Origin: Rhodospirillaceae bacterium
Lineage (GTDB): Bacteria > Pseudomonadota > Alphaproteobacteria > Rhodospirillales > Rhodospirillaceae
Assembly (NCBI GenBank): GCA_002737725.1
Contig: NSIP01000016.1
Coordinates: 1 to 47,011 of the forward strand
DNA length: 47,011 nucleotides
Reading direction: 5' to 3'
In this document: piece after piece, positions 34,346-42,357 of the stretch
Numbering within the stretch: the stretch's first letter is position 1
Layout of the letters: each line of letters begins with the position of its first letter
Made by a program: the position numbers and the translations under genes
The notes under the pieces: model-generated
What the model saw: the letters and a program-made list of their open reading frames with translations, nothing else
What the model was told of the DNA's origin: nothing
Database searches by the model: none

Positions 34346-35386
34346 ATGAATGCCCCTGCCGCTCTGCCGCTGCGCACGCTTCAACACCTGGTCGATGCCA
34401 GCGTGATTTCTCCCGATTCGGTGAGTGGACTTGCAGCCGTGAGCGCGCGTTATGCCATCTCGATCAGCCCCGAGGTCCTGTCAACGATCAAAGCTACGGG
34501 CACAGATGGGCCCGTAGCCCGTCAATACGTGCCCTCAGTGGCAGAGCTTGTTTCATGGCCAGAAGAACAAGCAGACCCCATCGGCGACAGCGCACACAGC
34601 CCCATCAAAGGCATCGTTCATCGCTACCCGGATCGGGTTTTGTTAATGCCGACACAAGTATGCGCGGTGTATTGCCGGTTTTGCTTCCGGCGCGAGGCCG
34701 TGGGCCCCGCTCATGGCGGCTTAAGTGACGCAGAACTTGACGCAGCGTTAAATTACATCCGCCACACGCCAGCAGTTTGGGAAGTGATTCTGACAGGGGG
34801 TGATCCGCTGATTTTGTCGGCGCGTCGCCTGGCCACCATTCTCACCGTACTCGATGAGATTCCGCACGTCGCGACCATTCGCATCCACTCACGCATTCCC
34901 GTGGCCACGCCCGAGCGCATTGATGATGCGCTGATTGCCACACTCAATGCGGCGCATAAACCAGTCAATGTGGCCGTTCATTGCAACCATGCCGCTGAGC
35001 TGACACCCGCGGCCAAAACTGCAATCAAACGGCTGCGCAAAGCAGGCGTGATGTTGTTCGGGCAAACTGTGTTGCTGCGTGGCGTGAACGACGACCCCGA
35101 CACGCTGGAGCATTTATTTCGCAGCATGGTCGCGGCAGGAATCAAACCCTATTACTTGCATCAACTCGACCGCGCGCCCGGCACTGGTCACTTCGCTGTG
35201 CCCATCGAACGCGGGCAAGAGATCGTCAAAGCGCTACGCGGTAAGCTCTCGGGCCTCGCGCAGCCCACGTATATTCTCGATATCCCCGGCGGGGCGGGAA
35301 AAGTTCCGGTGGGGCCTAACTATCTCAGCAACCAAAACGGCGCGATGATGATTGAAGACCCACGCGGCGCGATCCATAGGCTTTAG
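34346..35386 (+). CDS. Lysine 2,3-aminomutase (KamA/EpmB)-family radical SAM protein
   Basis: The protein has 346 residues. The radical SAM cluster is Cys106, Cys110, Cys113 (CAVYCRFCFRRE). LTGGDPL, RIHSRIPV and GQTVLLRGVNDD are family landmarks, and the PLP-binding Lys is probably Lys319 (PGGAGKVPVG). It moves an amino group from C2 to C3 of lysine or, as EpmB, makes beta-lysine for EF-P. The length matches the EpmB-like short form rather than clostridial KamA. No efp or epmA gene is next to it, so the two roles cannot be separated. It is divergent from the 53-residue gene; its stop overlaps that of the amidohydrolase pseudogene. Confidence 0.9.
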   Translation: MNAPAALPLRTLQHLVDASVISPDSVSGLAAVSARYAISISPEVLSTIKATGTDGPVARQYVPSVAELVSWPEEQADPIGDSAHSPIKGIVHRYPDRVLLMPTQVCAVYCRFCFRREAVGPAHGGLSDAELDAALNYIRHTPAVWEVILTGGDPLILSARRLATILTVLDEIPHVATIRIHSRIPVATPERIDDALIATLNAAHKPVNVAVHCNHAAELTPAAKTAIKRLRKAGVMLFGQTVLLRGVNDDPDTLEHLFRSMVAAGIKPYYLHQLDRAPGTGHFAVPIERGQEIVKALRGKLSGLAQPTYILDIPGGAGKVPVGPNYLSNQNGAMMIEDPRGAIHRL

Positions 35387-36572
35387 CGATACCCCAACTC
35401 CGCTGGGGTACCGACGTTGCGGTAGCGATCACGCAGTTTGGTTTTCCGCGTTTCCAGACTTTGCAGTTGACCCTTGATAAAGACGTGCGTTGGGGCCGCG
35501 CCCGCTTCGAGCGGATCGTTATCCTAAATCACTACATCAGCCTCTTTACCTTGCGCCAGCGTGCCGTACTTGTCAGCGATCCCCCACATCTCAGCGGGAT
35601 TTTTCGTGATGGCCGCAAGCGCTGCATCCTTCGGCAAGCCGTTGGCGGCCGCAAGATCCGCATAATAGGGCAAGATGTGCGCGATGTAAGCCAACTGGTC
35701 ACCCACTTGATGGCCTCGCCATCGGTGATCTTCAAGCCGATCCGCCGACCTGCTGCTAAGGCTTTGGCCGCGTCAAGATTGAGGCGCTGAATACCCACCG
35801 CTGAGTCCGAATGCACCACCGCGCAGCCACCCGCATCGTGGATCAACGCAACATTTTCTTCGATACCATCAAGCGATTCCATCTTGAACCCGAACCAGCC
35901 CGACCACATCGATCCGCAAATACCTTTTTTGGCCAGTACATCGCGAATCTTGTACGCCTCGATGGCGTGATGGAATTGTGTGACGCTATAGCCGAACTCC
36001 TCGGCCATATCGAGCACCTACATCATTTCGTCTGCGCGATAGCAATGCATCTGCAGTAAAATATCACCACGCAAAGCAGCCGCCAGCGTCTCAAGTTCTA
36101 AATCACGTTTGGGTGGCTTGGCCGCCGGGTCGCCTTGCTTGCGCTTGGCTGTGAATTGATCCCACTCGTATTGATATTCCAACGCCTTAATCCAACCTGC
36201 GCGATAGCCTGCGAAGTTGGCCATGTGTGTCGACGGCGTGCGATTCTTCTCGCCACAAACCCGCATTGGGTTTTCGCCGCCAGACATCTTCATTCCATAC
36301 TTGGCGCCGGGGAATTTCATGCCCTGGACCGATCGGCTCCAAACGTTCTTGAGAATGACCGAACGCCCGCCAAACAAGTTCGCTGAACCCGGCAGAACTT
36401 GCATGGACGTCACACCACCAGCCAGTGCGTGCGAGAATTGTAGATCTTGCGGCCAGATCGAGTGCTCGGCCCAGACTTCGGCAGTATTAGGATCAGTGGC
36501 TTCGTTAGTCCCCTCAAGCGCCGCCAATCCAGGCGCTGGACCAACCCCCAAATGTGAATGCACATTCCCCAT
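35383..36572 (-). pseudogene. Amidohydrolase pseudogene, apparent fusion of two paralogues
   Basis: The sequence begins at the metal motif HSHLGVG (near 36560) without the normal first strands. It runs through GGVTSMQVLPGSANLFGGRS and LQMHCYRADEMM, then meets TAG (36018-36020) where VLDMAEEFGY should follow directly. It continues through GICGSMWSGWFGFKME and CAVVHSDSAVGIQRLN to KWVT near 35710. There the frame changes to GDQLAYIAHILPYYADLAAANGL, ITKNPAEMWGIADKYGTL, KEADVVI, a second TAG (Trp expected, just before DNDPLE), and the end THVFIKGQ...TKLRDRYRN. The front matches one amidohydrolase type, the tail a sister type usually encoded next to it. A deletion between neighbours would give this. 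No function is expected. Confidence 0.8.
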
Positions 36573-36652
36573 GAACTTAAATGCTCGATAGACTACGGTG
36601 GTATGGCCAAGCCACACTCTGCTAGCACCCGAACCCCAGGAATCCCCCGATT

Positions 36653-37366
36653 GTGAGATCCACGCATGCATTCACTGGCCGGATTGCATACCTGAGTGAT
36701 CAGGCCAACGATTCTGGCCGTTCACGCGGCTATGAGGAATTCACGATATCGGCATTTGGTGATGGAACCATGACGCTACAAGCAAGCTGTGTGATCGAAG
36801 ATCCACCGCATGTTGTGCGAGAAGTAGTTCAAACCGTCGATTCCTCAATGCGGGCGCTGGATTGCTTTGTGCGTGTGCGCACGGGTGACGCATTCACAGG
36901 CTCGGGCTGGTTCCGGTGGAACGACGACAGTGTCGAATGCGAAGCTTTCACCTCTGCCGAGGGCCGCCTCAGCAAACGTATGCCTTACACGCCAGGCCCT
37001 GCTGTGTTCTGCAACCATGCGATTGTCGGTGATGCCTGGATGACAGCGGCCTATCCAGTTTCGAAAGGCCTCGTGCTTGTGCGAAATGCCTTTACACCCT
37101 CGCGCAACAAACAAGGGGCTACGGGCCCGACACTGAACCCCATCCTCCTCGGGTTAATGTGGCAAGGGGTTGAGACCATCGTGGTTCCGGCAGGACAGTT
37201 TCAATGTAACAAATTTAAACTCAATGGCTTGATGAGCGAGGAAGAGTTGTTGCCCGAGAACCTCACTTATGAAATTTGGGTGCTGACGGACGGCTCACAC
37301 GTTCCCGCCCTCTCTATGTATCGCGGTGAACGTCGCTATGAATTGGTGTCGTATGCGCGAAGCTAG
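36653..37366 (+). CDS. Hypothetical soluble beta-rich protein
   Basis: The ORF has 237 codons from a GTG at 36653; a weak AGGA is 12 nt upstream. There is no signal peptide. The sequence is rich in beta-type segments (GRIAYLSDQ, YEEFTISAFGDGTMTLQASCVI, YEIWVLTDGSHVPALSMYRGERRYEL), which recalls barrel proteins of the DUF3108 kind, with VPAGQFQCNKFKL as the most family-like part. I cannot assign a function. Its end overlaps the start of the binding-protein gene by 14 nt, so the two are co-translated. It faces away from the amidohydrolase pseudogene, whose decayed 5' part abuts it. Confidence 0.75.
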   Translation: MRSTHAFTGRIAYLSDQANDSGRSRGYEEFTISAFGDGTMTLQASCVIEDPPHVVREVVQTVDSSMRALDCFVRVRTGDAFTGSGWFRWNDDSVECEAFTSAEGRLSKRMPYTPGPAVFCNHAIVGDAWMTAAYPVSKGLVLVRNAFTPSRNKQGATGPTLNPILLGLMWQGVETIVVPAGQFQCNKFKLNGLMSEEELLPENLTYEIWVLTDGSHVPALSMYRGERRYELVSYARS

Positions 37367-38852
37367 AAAGCTGCTCATCGCACTGCTCGTTCTGCTGTTT
37401 GCTACCACAGCAGCGGCAGCTGAAAAATTTTTGCGCATCGGCGTGACGACCCTGCCCATCGATCTTGGTACCCCCTATGGCAATATCGTCATCCCCTCGC
37501 TGCTCCCTGCATTGGCGATCTATGATCCTATTGTAATGTTCGATGACAACGGTGATGTCGTCCCCGCGCTGGCAACGTCATGGGACATGATTTCACCTAC
37601 TGTTTGGCGATTTAAACTGCGTGAAGGTGTGCGCTTTTCCAACGGCGAGCCTTTTAATGCGCAGGCCGCAGCGGCGGCGTTGAATTATCTCGCGTCACAA
37701 GCCGGTCTATTGGAAGTAGTCGCACAAGGGGTTTCCGATATTGAGAATGCAAAAGCTATTGATGCAACCACTTTGGAAATTGTGACTAAAGGGCCAAATG
37801 TGCTGTTGCCTCGACGACTTGCCGGGGTGCGTATCCCGGCTCCTGATCATTGGAAGACACTTGGTCGTAAAGACTTCAGCCGGCAGCCCATTGGCACGGG
37901 CCCCTTCGTTGTTCAGGAATGGGGCGCTGCGAAAGTTATATTAAGGGCTAATCCAGAATCCTGGAGACGCCCCATTATCGACCGCATCGAGATCTTGGAA
38001 GTCCCTGATTTAAACGCTCGTGTTCAAGCACTGCGGACAGGCGCGATCGATATTGCTTTTGATATCGGGCCCGAAGATGGCCCCCTGATTGAGTCTGCTG
38101 GCGCACGTCTGCAGACGCGCACAACGGGGCGCGTGCAAACCGTTACATTTGTTTCGAATAAGCCATCGCCCGTTGCCGATATGCGCGTACGTCAGGCATT
38201 GAATTACGCCATCGACAAACAGCGCATCGTTGATGTGCTTCTCGGTGGCACCACAGCGCCGGCTACTCAAGGCGCAATCCGCCAAGCCTTTGGATATGAT
38301 CCGGAGTTAACTGCATATCCTTACGATCCACAACGTGCCCGCAGCATGTTGAAAGACGCCGGATATCCAGATGGCTTTGACATGTTACTGAATTTCCCAC
38401 CCGGCGCCATGGCCGCCGATGAAGCCTACTACCAACAAGTTGTGTCTGATCTGCGCGCTGTCGGGGTGAACGTTGAAATTGAAACCTCTACTTTCGCCCA
38501 ACATATCAGCCGCATCCGCACGGGGGGCTGGCCGGGACTGGGCTTTGGGATGGATTTCAACAACATGCCCCCACTTGATGCCCTATGGTCGATTCGTGTT
38601 CACAGCTGTTTATGGGCAGCACCGTGGCATTGTCGCCCAGACTGGACTCCGCTGATGCGCGCGGCAGAAACGGCTACCACCGTTGAAGAGCGCCTCAAGC
38701 TCACCCGCCAGCTCCTCAGGCTCTACCATGACGAGCCCAGCGGCATTTTTCTTTGGGAAATGCCTGGCCTTGATGGTGTCGGACGGCGCGTTTTGAACTT
38801 TCGGCCGGGGCTCGGAACCCTGAATTTCGATACCATGGATATCGCCCCCTAG
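37353..38852 (+). CDS. Family-5 ABC solute-binding protein (orphan, third copy)
   Basis: The protein has 499 residues from the ATG at 37353. The signal peptide is MREARKLLIALLVLLFATTAAAA. SBP_bac_5 landmarks: PTVWRFKLREGVRFSNGEPF, PIGTGPFVVQEW, ADMRVRQALNYAIDKQRIV, YPYDPQRARSMLKDAGYPDGF. The C-terminal HSCLWAAPWHC loop matches the 8048 paralogue (HSCLWQTPWNC). It overlaps the upstream hypothetical gene by 14 nt. Neither permease nor ATPase genes are in reach. The ligand may be a peptide-like product of the nearby amidohydrolase or nitrilase genes, but this is inference. Confidence 0.92.
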   Translation: MREARKLLIALLVLLFATTAAAAEKFLRIGVTTLPIDLGTPYGNIVIPSLLPALAIYDPIVMFDDNGDVVPALATSWDMISPTVWRFKLREGVRFSNGEPFNAQAAAAALNYLASQAGLLEVVAQGVSDIENAKAIDATTLEIVTKGPNVLLPRRLAGVRIPAPDHWKTLGRKDFSRQPIGTGPFVVQEWGAAKVILRANPESWRRPIIDRIEILEVPDLNARVQALRTGAIDIAFDIGPEDGPLIESAGARLQTRTTGRVQTVTFVSNKPSPVADMRVRQALNYAIDKQRIVDVLLGGTTAPATQGAIRQAFGYDPELTAYPYDPQRARSMLKDAGYPDGFDMLLNFPPGAMAADEAYYQQVVSDLRAVGVNVEIETSTFAQHISRIRTGGWPGLGFGMDFNNMPPLDALWSIRVHSCLWAAPWHCRPDWTPLMRAAETATTVEERLKLTRQLLRLYHDEPSGIFLWEMPGLDGVGRRVLNFRPGLGTLNFDTMDIAP

Positions 38853-39217
38853 ACAGGAAGGCAACGAAAACGCCTGACTCAGCCTTATAATTTTCTACAA
38901 GGGGCATCGGGTAACGTATTGGCGAAGCGCCGTGTTGATCGATTATTTTAAGCCAGCTTGGGCTATCCGCCGCAAAATCGCTATTAGCTTGGCGACGGTG
39001 AATATCATTGGCACGGTTGTGTACTCTATTTATATGGAAATATGACTCACCCCCTCAGAGAACCTCAGCCACCCAGCCCGAGTTCTGACCAGAATCTAGA
39101 GTTTGTCTCTGCAATCTGGCTGAGAAAAAACGAACCGGATCAAATGTCAGAGGTACCCGTATGGTACCCGTTAAAAAATCGCCAAGATCTAAGAACTTGA
39201 TAACCTATTGATAAAAA
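38853..39217. other. Intergenic region with one possible 37-codon ORF
   Basis: No firm gene is seen. A frame at 38932-39045 (+), starting at GTG, encodes VLIDYFKPAWAIRRK followed by a hydrophobic stretch IAISLATVNIIGTVVYSIY; the frame is open for about 17 codons upstream without a good start. It may be a mini-protein or the end of a lost gene. The right part holds a GGTACCCGT direct repeat next to tRNA-Phe. Confidence 0.4.
39152..39171 (+). repeat. Direct repeat GGTACCCGT, 11-bp period
   Basis: GGTACCCGT occurs at 39152-39160 and again at 39163-39171, one helical turn apart and about 47 bp from the 3' end of tRNA-Phe. Spaced repeats of this sort occur in integrase arm sites near tRNA genes, but no integrase gene is present. 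Confidence 0.4.
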
Positions 39218-39293
39218 TGGTGCCCAGGGCCGGGATTGAACCAGCGACACACGGATTTTCAATCCGTTGCTCTACCAACTGAGCTACCTGGGC
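39218..39293 (-). tRNA. tRNA-Phe (GAA)
   Basis: The 76 nt include an encoded CCA. The acceptor stem GCCCAGG pairs with CCTGGGC. The D arm contains AGCTCAGTTGGTAGAGC, the anticodon arm ACGGATTGAAAATCCGT has anticodon GAA, and the T loop is TTCAATC. The cloverleaf is complete. Intact and probably functional. Confidence 0.97.
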
Positions 39294-39433
39294 TTTGGGC
39301 ATGAAATGCCAGAGAGGGGCGCTTTATAGACGGCGTTCGGGGCCCTGTCCAGACGCCGAGCGCACGGCCTAACCTATTGGCTGAGATCATCTTTTAGGGG
39401 GTTTGAACGTGCAGCGGCTGCGGCTGCGCCGAC

Positions 39434-39682
39434 CTACCCCTCACTTGCGGGATCTGGTTTCAGCGGCCTGTCATCACTTTCGGCCTCAGGTGGCGGTTCA
39501 TCGCTCGCAACATGATAACGGCCCGTGACCCACGCCCCCAAATCTATATCCGAGCAACGTTGCGAGCAAAACGGGCGAAAGCGCGGTTCAACAGGTTTTG
39601 CGCAACGAACGCATTTCGGCGCGTTGACACGCACACCGGCCGGGCGGGCTGATTCATCGGCAACATCTGGCGGTTTACTCAT
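39434..39682 (-). CDS. yacG: DNA gyrase inhibitor YacG
   Basis: The protein has 82 residues. The zinc finger Cys24-x2-Cys27-x11-Cys39-x3-Cys43 (CVRCAKP, PFCSQRC) is followed by the diagnostic SDIDLGAWVTGRY. YacG binds GyrB and blocks DNA binding. The N- and C-terminal arms are acidic and variable. It is the last gene of the maf-rng-yacG string, 32 nt after the RNase gene. Confidence 0.95.
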   Translation of the reverse strand: MSKPPDVADESARPAGVRVNAPKCVRCAKPVEPRFRPFCSQRCSDIDLGAWVTGRYHVASDEPPPEAESDDRPLKPDPASEG

Positions 39683-39714
39683 GGGGTGTGATCATCGCTG
39701 AGCTTTTCGCAAGG

Positions 39715-40821
39715 TCAAGAGACCTCAACACGCTCGGAGTCAAAATCTGCAAGGGGCACAACAGTGATCTCGCCACTGGCCTGAGTGCGGGCTTCCACCA
39801 AAGCCGGGGCAAGACACTCGTTCAGCAGCGTCGCAACAGCAGGCGCCAATTGCAGCGTGATAGCTGCGACACGGCGCGCCATAAGTTCACGACACGCCAC
39901 ACGCAACGCATGATATGCGATCGTTTCATCACTCAGACGGCTCGATGTTCCGTCGCATAGCATTTCGGCCAGCGACGGCCTTGTCCTGCGGCGAATGATG
40001 TCGATCATCCCTGATGGTGTGAGGCCCATCACTTGAACTTGCGCGGGGTCGTCAGCACAGGCCTCGGCCAGCAGTTTCACAAAACGACGACGCGCGCGCG
40101 TGGGAATGAGATCGACCAAGATGTGCCCGGCGAGATTGCGCAAACGCATGTGATGCGCCACAGCGATGATGGCTTCCTCATTTGCAACTTGAATCGAAGA
40201 CGAGCCACTATCGATATCGATGGCGACGAGCGCGTTGGTTTGCTCGATCATTACATAACCGCCGCTGGGCAAATCAACTGTGATCGATAGAGCGGATTGA
40301 ATTTGGTCGTCGATATCATCAAAGAATGAAGCGGTCGGCGCCGTGACGACAACACTTGCCTGCGCACCAAACAAAGTTTTCAAGCGCCTTGATTCCGATT
40401 GTGGCCATGCAATCACCTCAGAGATGCCAGCGCCATACCGCACGCACCAAAGAGCAACCGGGTCAGCGGCAGCCTTTAATAGGCCAGGCGCTTTGATTCC
40501 AGTGGGCAACGGATTTTGAGAAAGTGCCAACTTATGGCCCTTGTCGGCACGCGCGGGTGTCAGTACCTCCACGGCAACAAGCTGCCCTGCGGCAAAACGA
40601 GCGCCTTTGGTTTCAAGTAAGCCGTGTGGCGGCAGGCCGATATCGACAAACACACCATCAGACTTCGGCACACGCTCACCGATTCGACCAGCATAGATGG
40701 CGCCAGGCTGCGCATCAGCGGCGCGGACATGCACTATCTCGAGCAAAGCATCATCAGCCATCAGTGCGGCGCGTGTTTCGCCGGGGCTGCGCATCACGAC
40801 GATGCGATTGGGCTTCATCAT
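39715..40821 (-). CDS. rng: Ribonuclease E/G family protein (RNase G-like)
   Basis: The protein has 368 residues, shorter than E. coli RNase G (about 489). The S1-like RNA-binding region spans about 35-100 (GAIYAGRIGERVPKSDGVFVDIG). The catalytic Asp pair is Asp202 (ALVAIDIDSGSSS) and Asp237 (AGHILVDLIP), which hold the Mg ion. The Zn-link CPxCxG and the C-terminal part are missing, as in the compact alphaproteobacterial form. It probably processes rRNA or mRNA 5' ends. Its ATG overlaps the Maf stop by 4 nt. Confidence 0.9.
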   Translation of the reverse strand: MMKPNRIVVMRSPGETRAALMADDALLEIVHVRAADAQPGAIYAGRIGERVPKSDGVFVDIGLPPHGLLETKGARFAAGQLVAVEVLTPARADKGHKLALSQNPLPTGIKAPGLLKAAADPVALWCVRYGAGISEVIAWPQSESRRLKTLFGAQASVVVTAPTASFFDDIDDQIQSALSITVDLPSGGYVMIEQTNALVAIDIDSGSSSIQVANEEAIIAVAHHMRLRNLAGHILVDLIPTRARRRFVKLLAEACADDPAQVQVMGLTPSGMIDIIRRRTRPSLAEMLCDGTSSRLSDETIAYHALRVACRELMARRVAAITLQLAPAVATLLNECLAPALVEARTQASGEITVVPLADFDSERVEVS

Positions 40822-41384
40822 GAAGTCGACAAAGCCGCCGTGAGCAACTTATCGGCTTCATGAACACACAAGCCGACAATGTTGGTGTATGAGCCGTTGA
40901 TGTCGATAACGAACGCGGCCGCTCGGCCTTGAATAGCGTAACCCCCGGCCTTGCTGCGCCACTCATCAGACGCAATGTAGGCGTCGATCTCTTGGGCCGT
41001 GAGACGTTTGAACTTCACCACAGTTTCTACATGGCGCTTCCAAATCTTGCCGCGCGCCATCACGACAATTCCCCCATGCACCCGATGACGGCGCCCTGAC
41101 AACCGCGCCAAACACGCGCGCGCCTCTTGCTCAGTCTCCGCTTTGGGCAGAATGCGTCGCCCACACGCCACCACTGTATCGGCAGCCAACACGACCGCGC
41201 CTGCATGCTGGGCCGCCACCACTTTGGCTTTTTCCAGGGCCAGGCGATCGGCGTGCATACGCGGCAGCTCCGCTTTCAGTGGCGTCTCGTTCACATCGGC
41301 AGGAACAACCAAATCTGGCTTACGGCCAATTTGCGCCAGCAATGTTAAGCGGCGCGGAGAAGCTGAAGCGAGAATCAATGTCAT
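40818..41384 (-). CDS. maf: Maf-family nucleotide pyrophosphatase
   Basis: The protein has 188 residues from the ATG at 41384 (MTLILASASPRRLTLLAQIG), the usual start; the longer frame upstream would overlap the phosphatase gene. ASASPRR near the N-terminus, LAADTVVACG, and GGYAIQGRAAAFV with ING-SYTNIVGL are typical of Maf/YceF house-cleaning enzymes that hydrolyse modified or non-canonical NTPs. It sits between the phosphatase and rng genes in the conserved string. Confidence 0.95.
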   Translation of the reverse strand: MTLILASASPRRLTLLAQIGRKPDLVVPADVNETPLKAELPRMHADRLALEKAKVVAAQHAGAVVLAADTVVACGRRILPKAETEQEARACLARLSGRRHRVHGGIVVMARGKIWKRHVETVVKFKRLTAQEIDAYIASDEWRSKAGGYAIQGRAAAFVIDINGSYTNIVGLCVHEADKLLTAALSTS

Positions 41385-41388
41385 AGCA

Positions 41389-41835
41389 TCAGAACCGCGG
41401 GTCATCGGGGAATGGGAAGCGATCAAGAATTTTTTGGCGTAGCTGATCGCGCACTTGGCGGTAAGCATCAAGCTTGGTGGCACGGCTGCCCTCAACCAGC
41501 GAGGGGTCGAAAGTATTCCAAAAATTTACGTCGCAATGCATGTAGCGAGTGAGGTCCACGGCTTTGTGTTGGGCATGTGGCGACAAAGAGATAACAGTAT
41601 CAAACGAAGCGTCGGTCAGGTTCTCGAAGGTTTTAGGCTTATGATTAGACATATCGATGCCCATTTCAGCCATGACATCGACCATCATATGGTCAAGCTT
41701 ACCGAGGTGAATGCCAGCGGAATCTACGAACACGCGCGTCCCGTGGTAGCGCTTCATCAAGCCCTCGGCCATGGGTGAGCGAATTTCATTCATGGTACAG
41801 CAGAAGAGCATCGACGAGGGGAGAAAACTAACCAT
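41389..41835 (-). CDS. Low-molecular-weight protein tyrosine phosphatase family
   Basis: The protein has 148 residues. The P-loop near the N-terminus is CTMNEIRS (Cys13-x5-Arg19), followed by PMAEGLMKR. The general-acid loop is WNTFDPS. This P-loop lacks the second Cys of arsenate reductases but keeps the Cys-x5-Arg signature. Such proteins accompany maf in alphaproteobacteria and dephosphorylate tyrosine or reduce arsenate; the true substrate is unknown. GAGG lies close before the ATG, and 6 nt separate it from the UPF0262 gene. Confidence 0.9.
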   Translation of the reverse strand: MVSFLPSSMLFCCTMNEIRSPMAEGLMKRYHGTRVFVDSAGIHLGKLDHMMVDVMAEMGIDMSNHKPKTFENLTDASFDTVISLSPHAQHKAVDLTRYMHCDVNFWNTFDPSLVEGSRATKLDAYRQVRDQLRQKILDRFPFPDDPRF

Positions 41836-41841
41836 ACGCCC

Positions 41842-42357
41842 TCAACCGCGCATATGGAGAACGCACAACAGCGTAAAGAGCCGCCGTGCGGTAAGTTGGT
41901 CAAGTTCGGCGTCAACTAATAGGCGGTCGAGCAACATCTGTGCACCTTCGTTGTGGAGCGCACGGCGACCCATATCGATGGCTTCAATCTGCGAAGGTGA
42001 TGAGGTTTTGATGGCATCGAAATAACTTTCGCAGACGATGAAATAGTCTTTCACCACCATGCGGAAAGGTTTTATGGCCAAGGCGGCTTCTCGGACTAAC
42101 TCTTCGTTGGTATTGCGAATGTCAAACTGCAACCGATCATCGGCCAGGCGAAGCCTGACATGATAAGGGCCGGGATGAACCCCCTCGCCGTTCAATCTAA
42201 ACGTGTTTTCTTCCAACAGATCAAAAATCGCAACTTCGCGCTCGTGCTCGACCTCGGGGCGGCGACGCAGAAACGTCTTTTCGTCCAGCACTAATTTGAT
42301 GATCGAGCGCGGGCGGCTCGTGGCACTCTCGCCATTGTCCTCGCCCGGCGCGGTCAT
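41842..42357 (-). CDS. UPF0262 family protein
   Basis: The protein has 171 residues from the ATG at 42357 (MTAPGEDNGE). Family landmarks: RSIIKLVLDEKTFLRR, HEREVAIFDLLEENTF, GPYHVRLRLADDRLQFDIR, VKDYFIVCESYFDAIKTSSP, QIEAIDMGRRALHNEGA. The function is unknown; it is restricted mainly to alphaproteobacteria. The ATG overlaps the hisD stop by one base (TAATG), so translation is coupled. The longer frame into hisD is an artefact. Confidence 0.93.
   Translation of the reverse strand: MTAPGEDNGESATSRPRSIIKLVLDEKTFLRRRPEVEHEREVAIFDLLEENTFRLNGEGVHPGPYHVRLRLADDRLQFDIRNTNEELVREAALAIKPFRMVVKDYFIVCESYFDAIKTSSPSQIEAIDMGRRALHNEGAQMLLDRLLVDAELDQLTARRLFTLLCVLHMRG

Noticed and set aside
41389-41835. Degenerate phosphatase P-loop as a lost active site
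   Set aside because: Cys13-x5-Arg19 is intact; the missing second Cys is normal in this subfamily next to maf.
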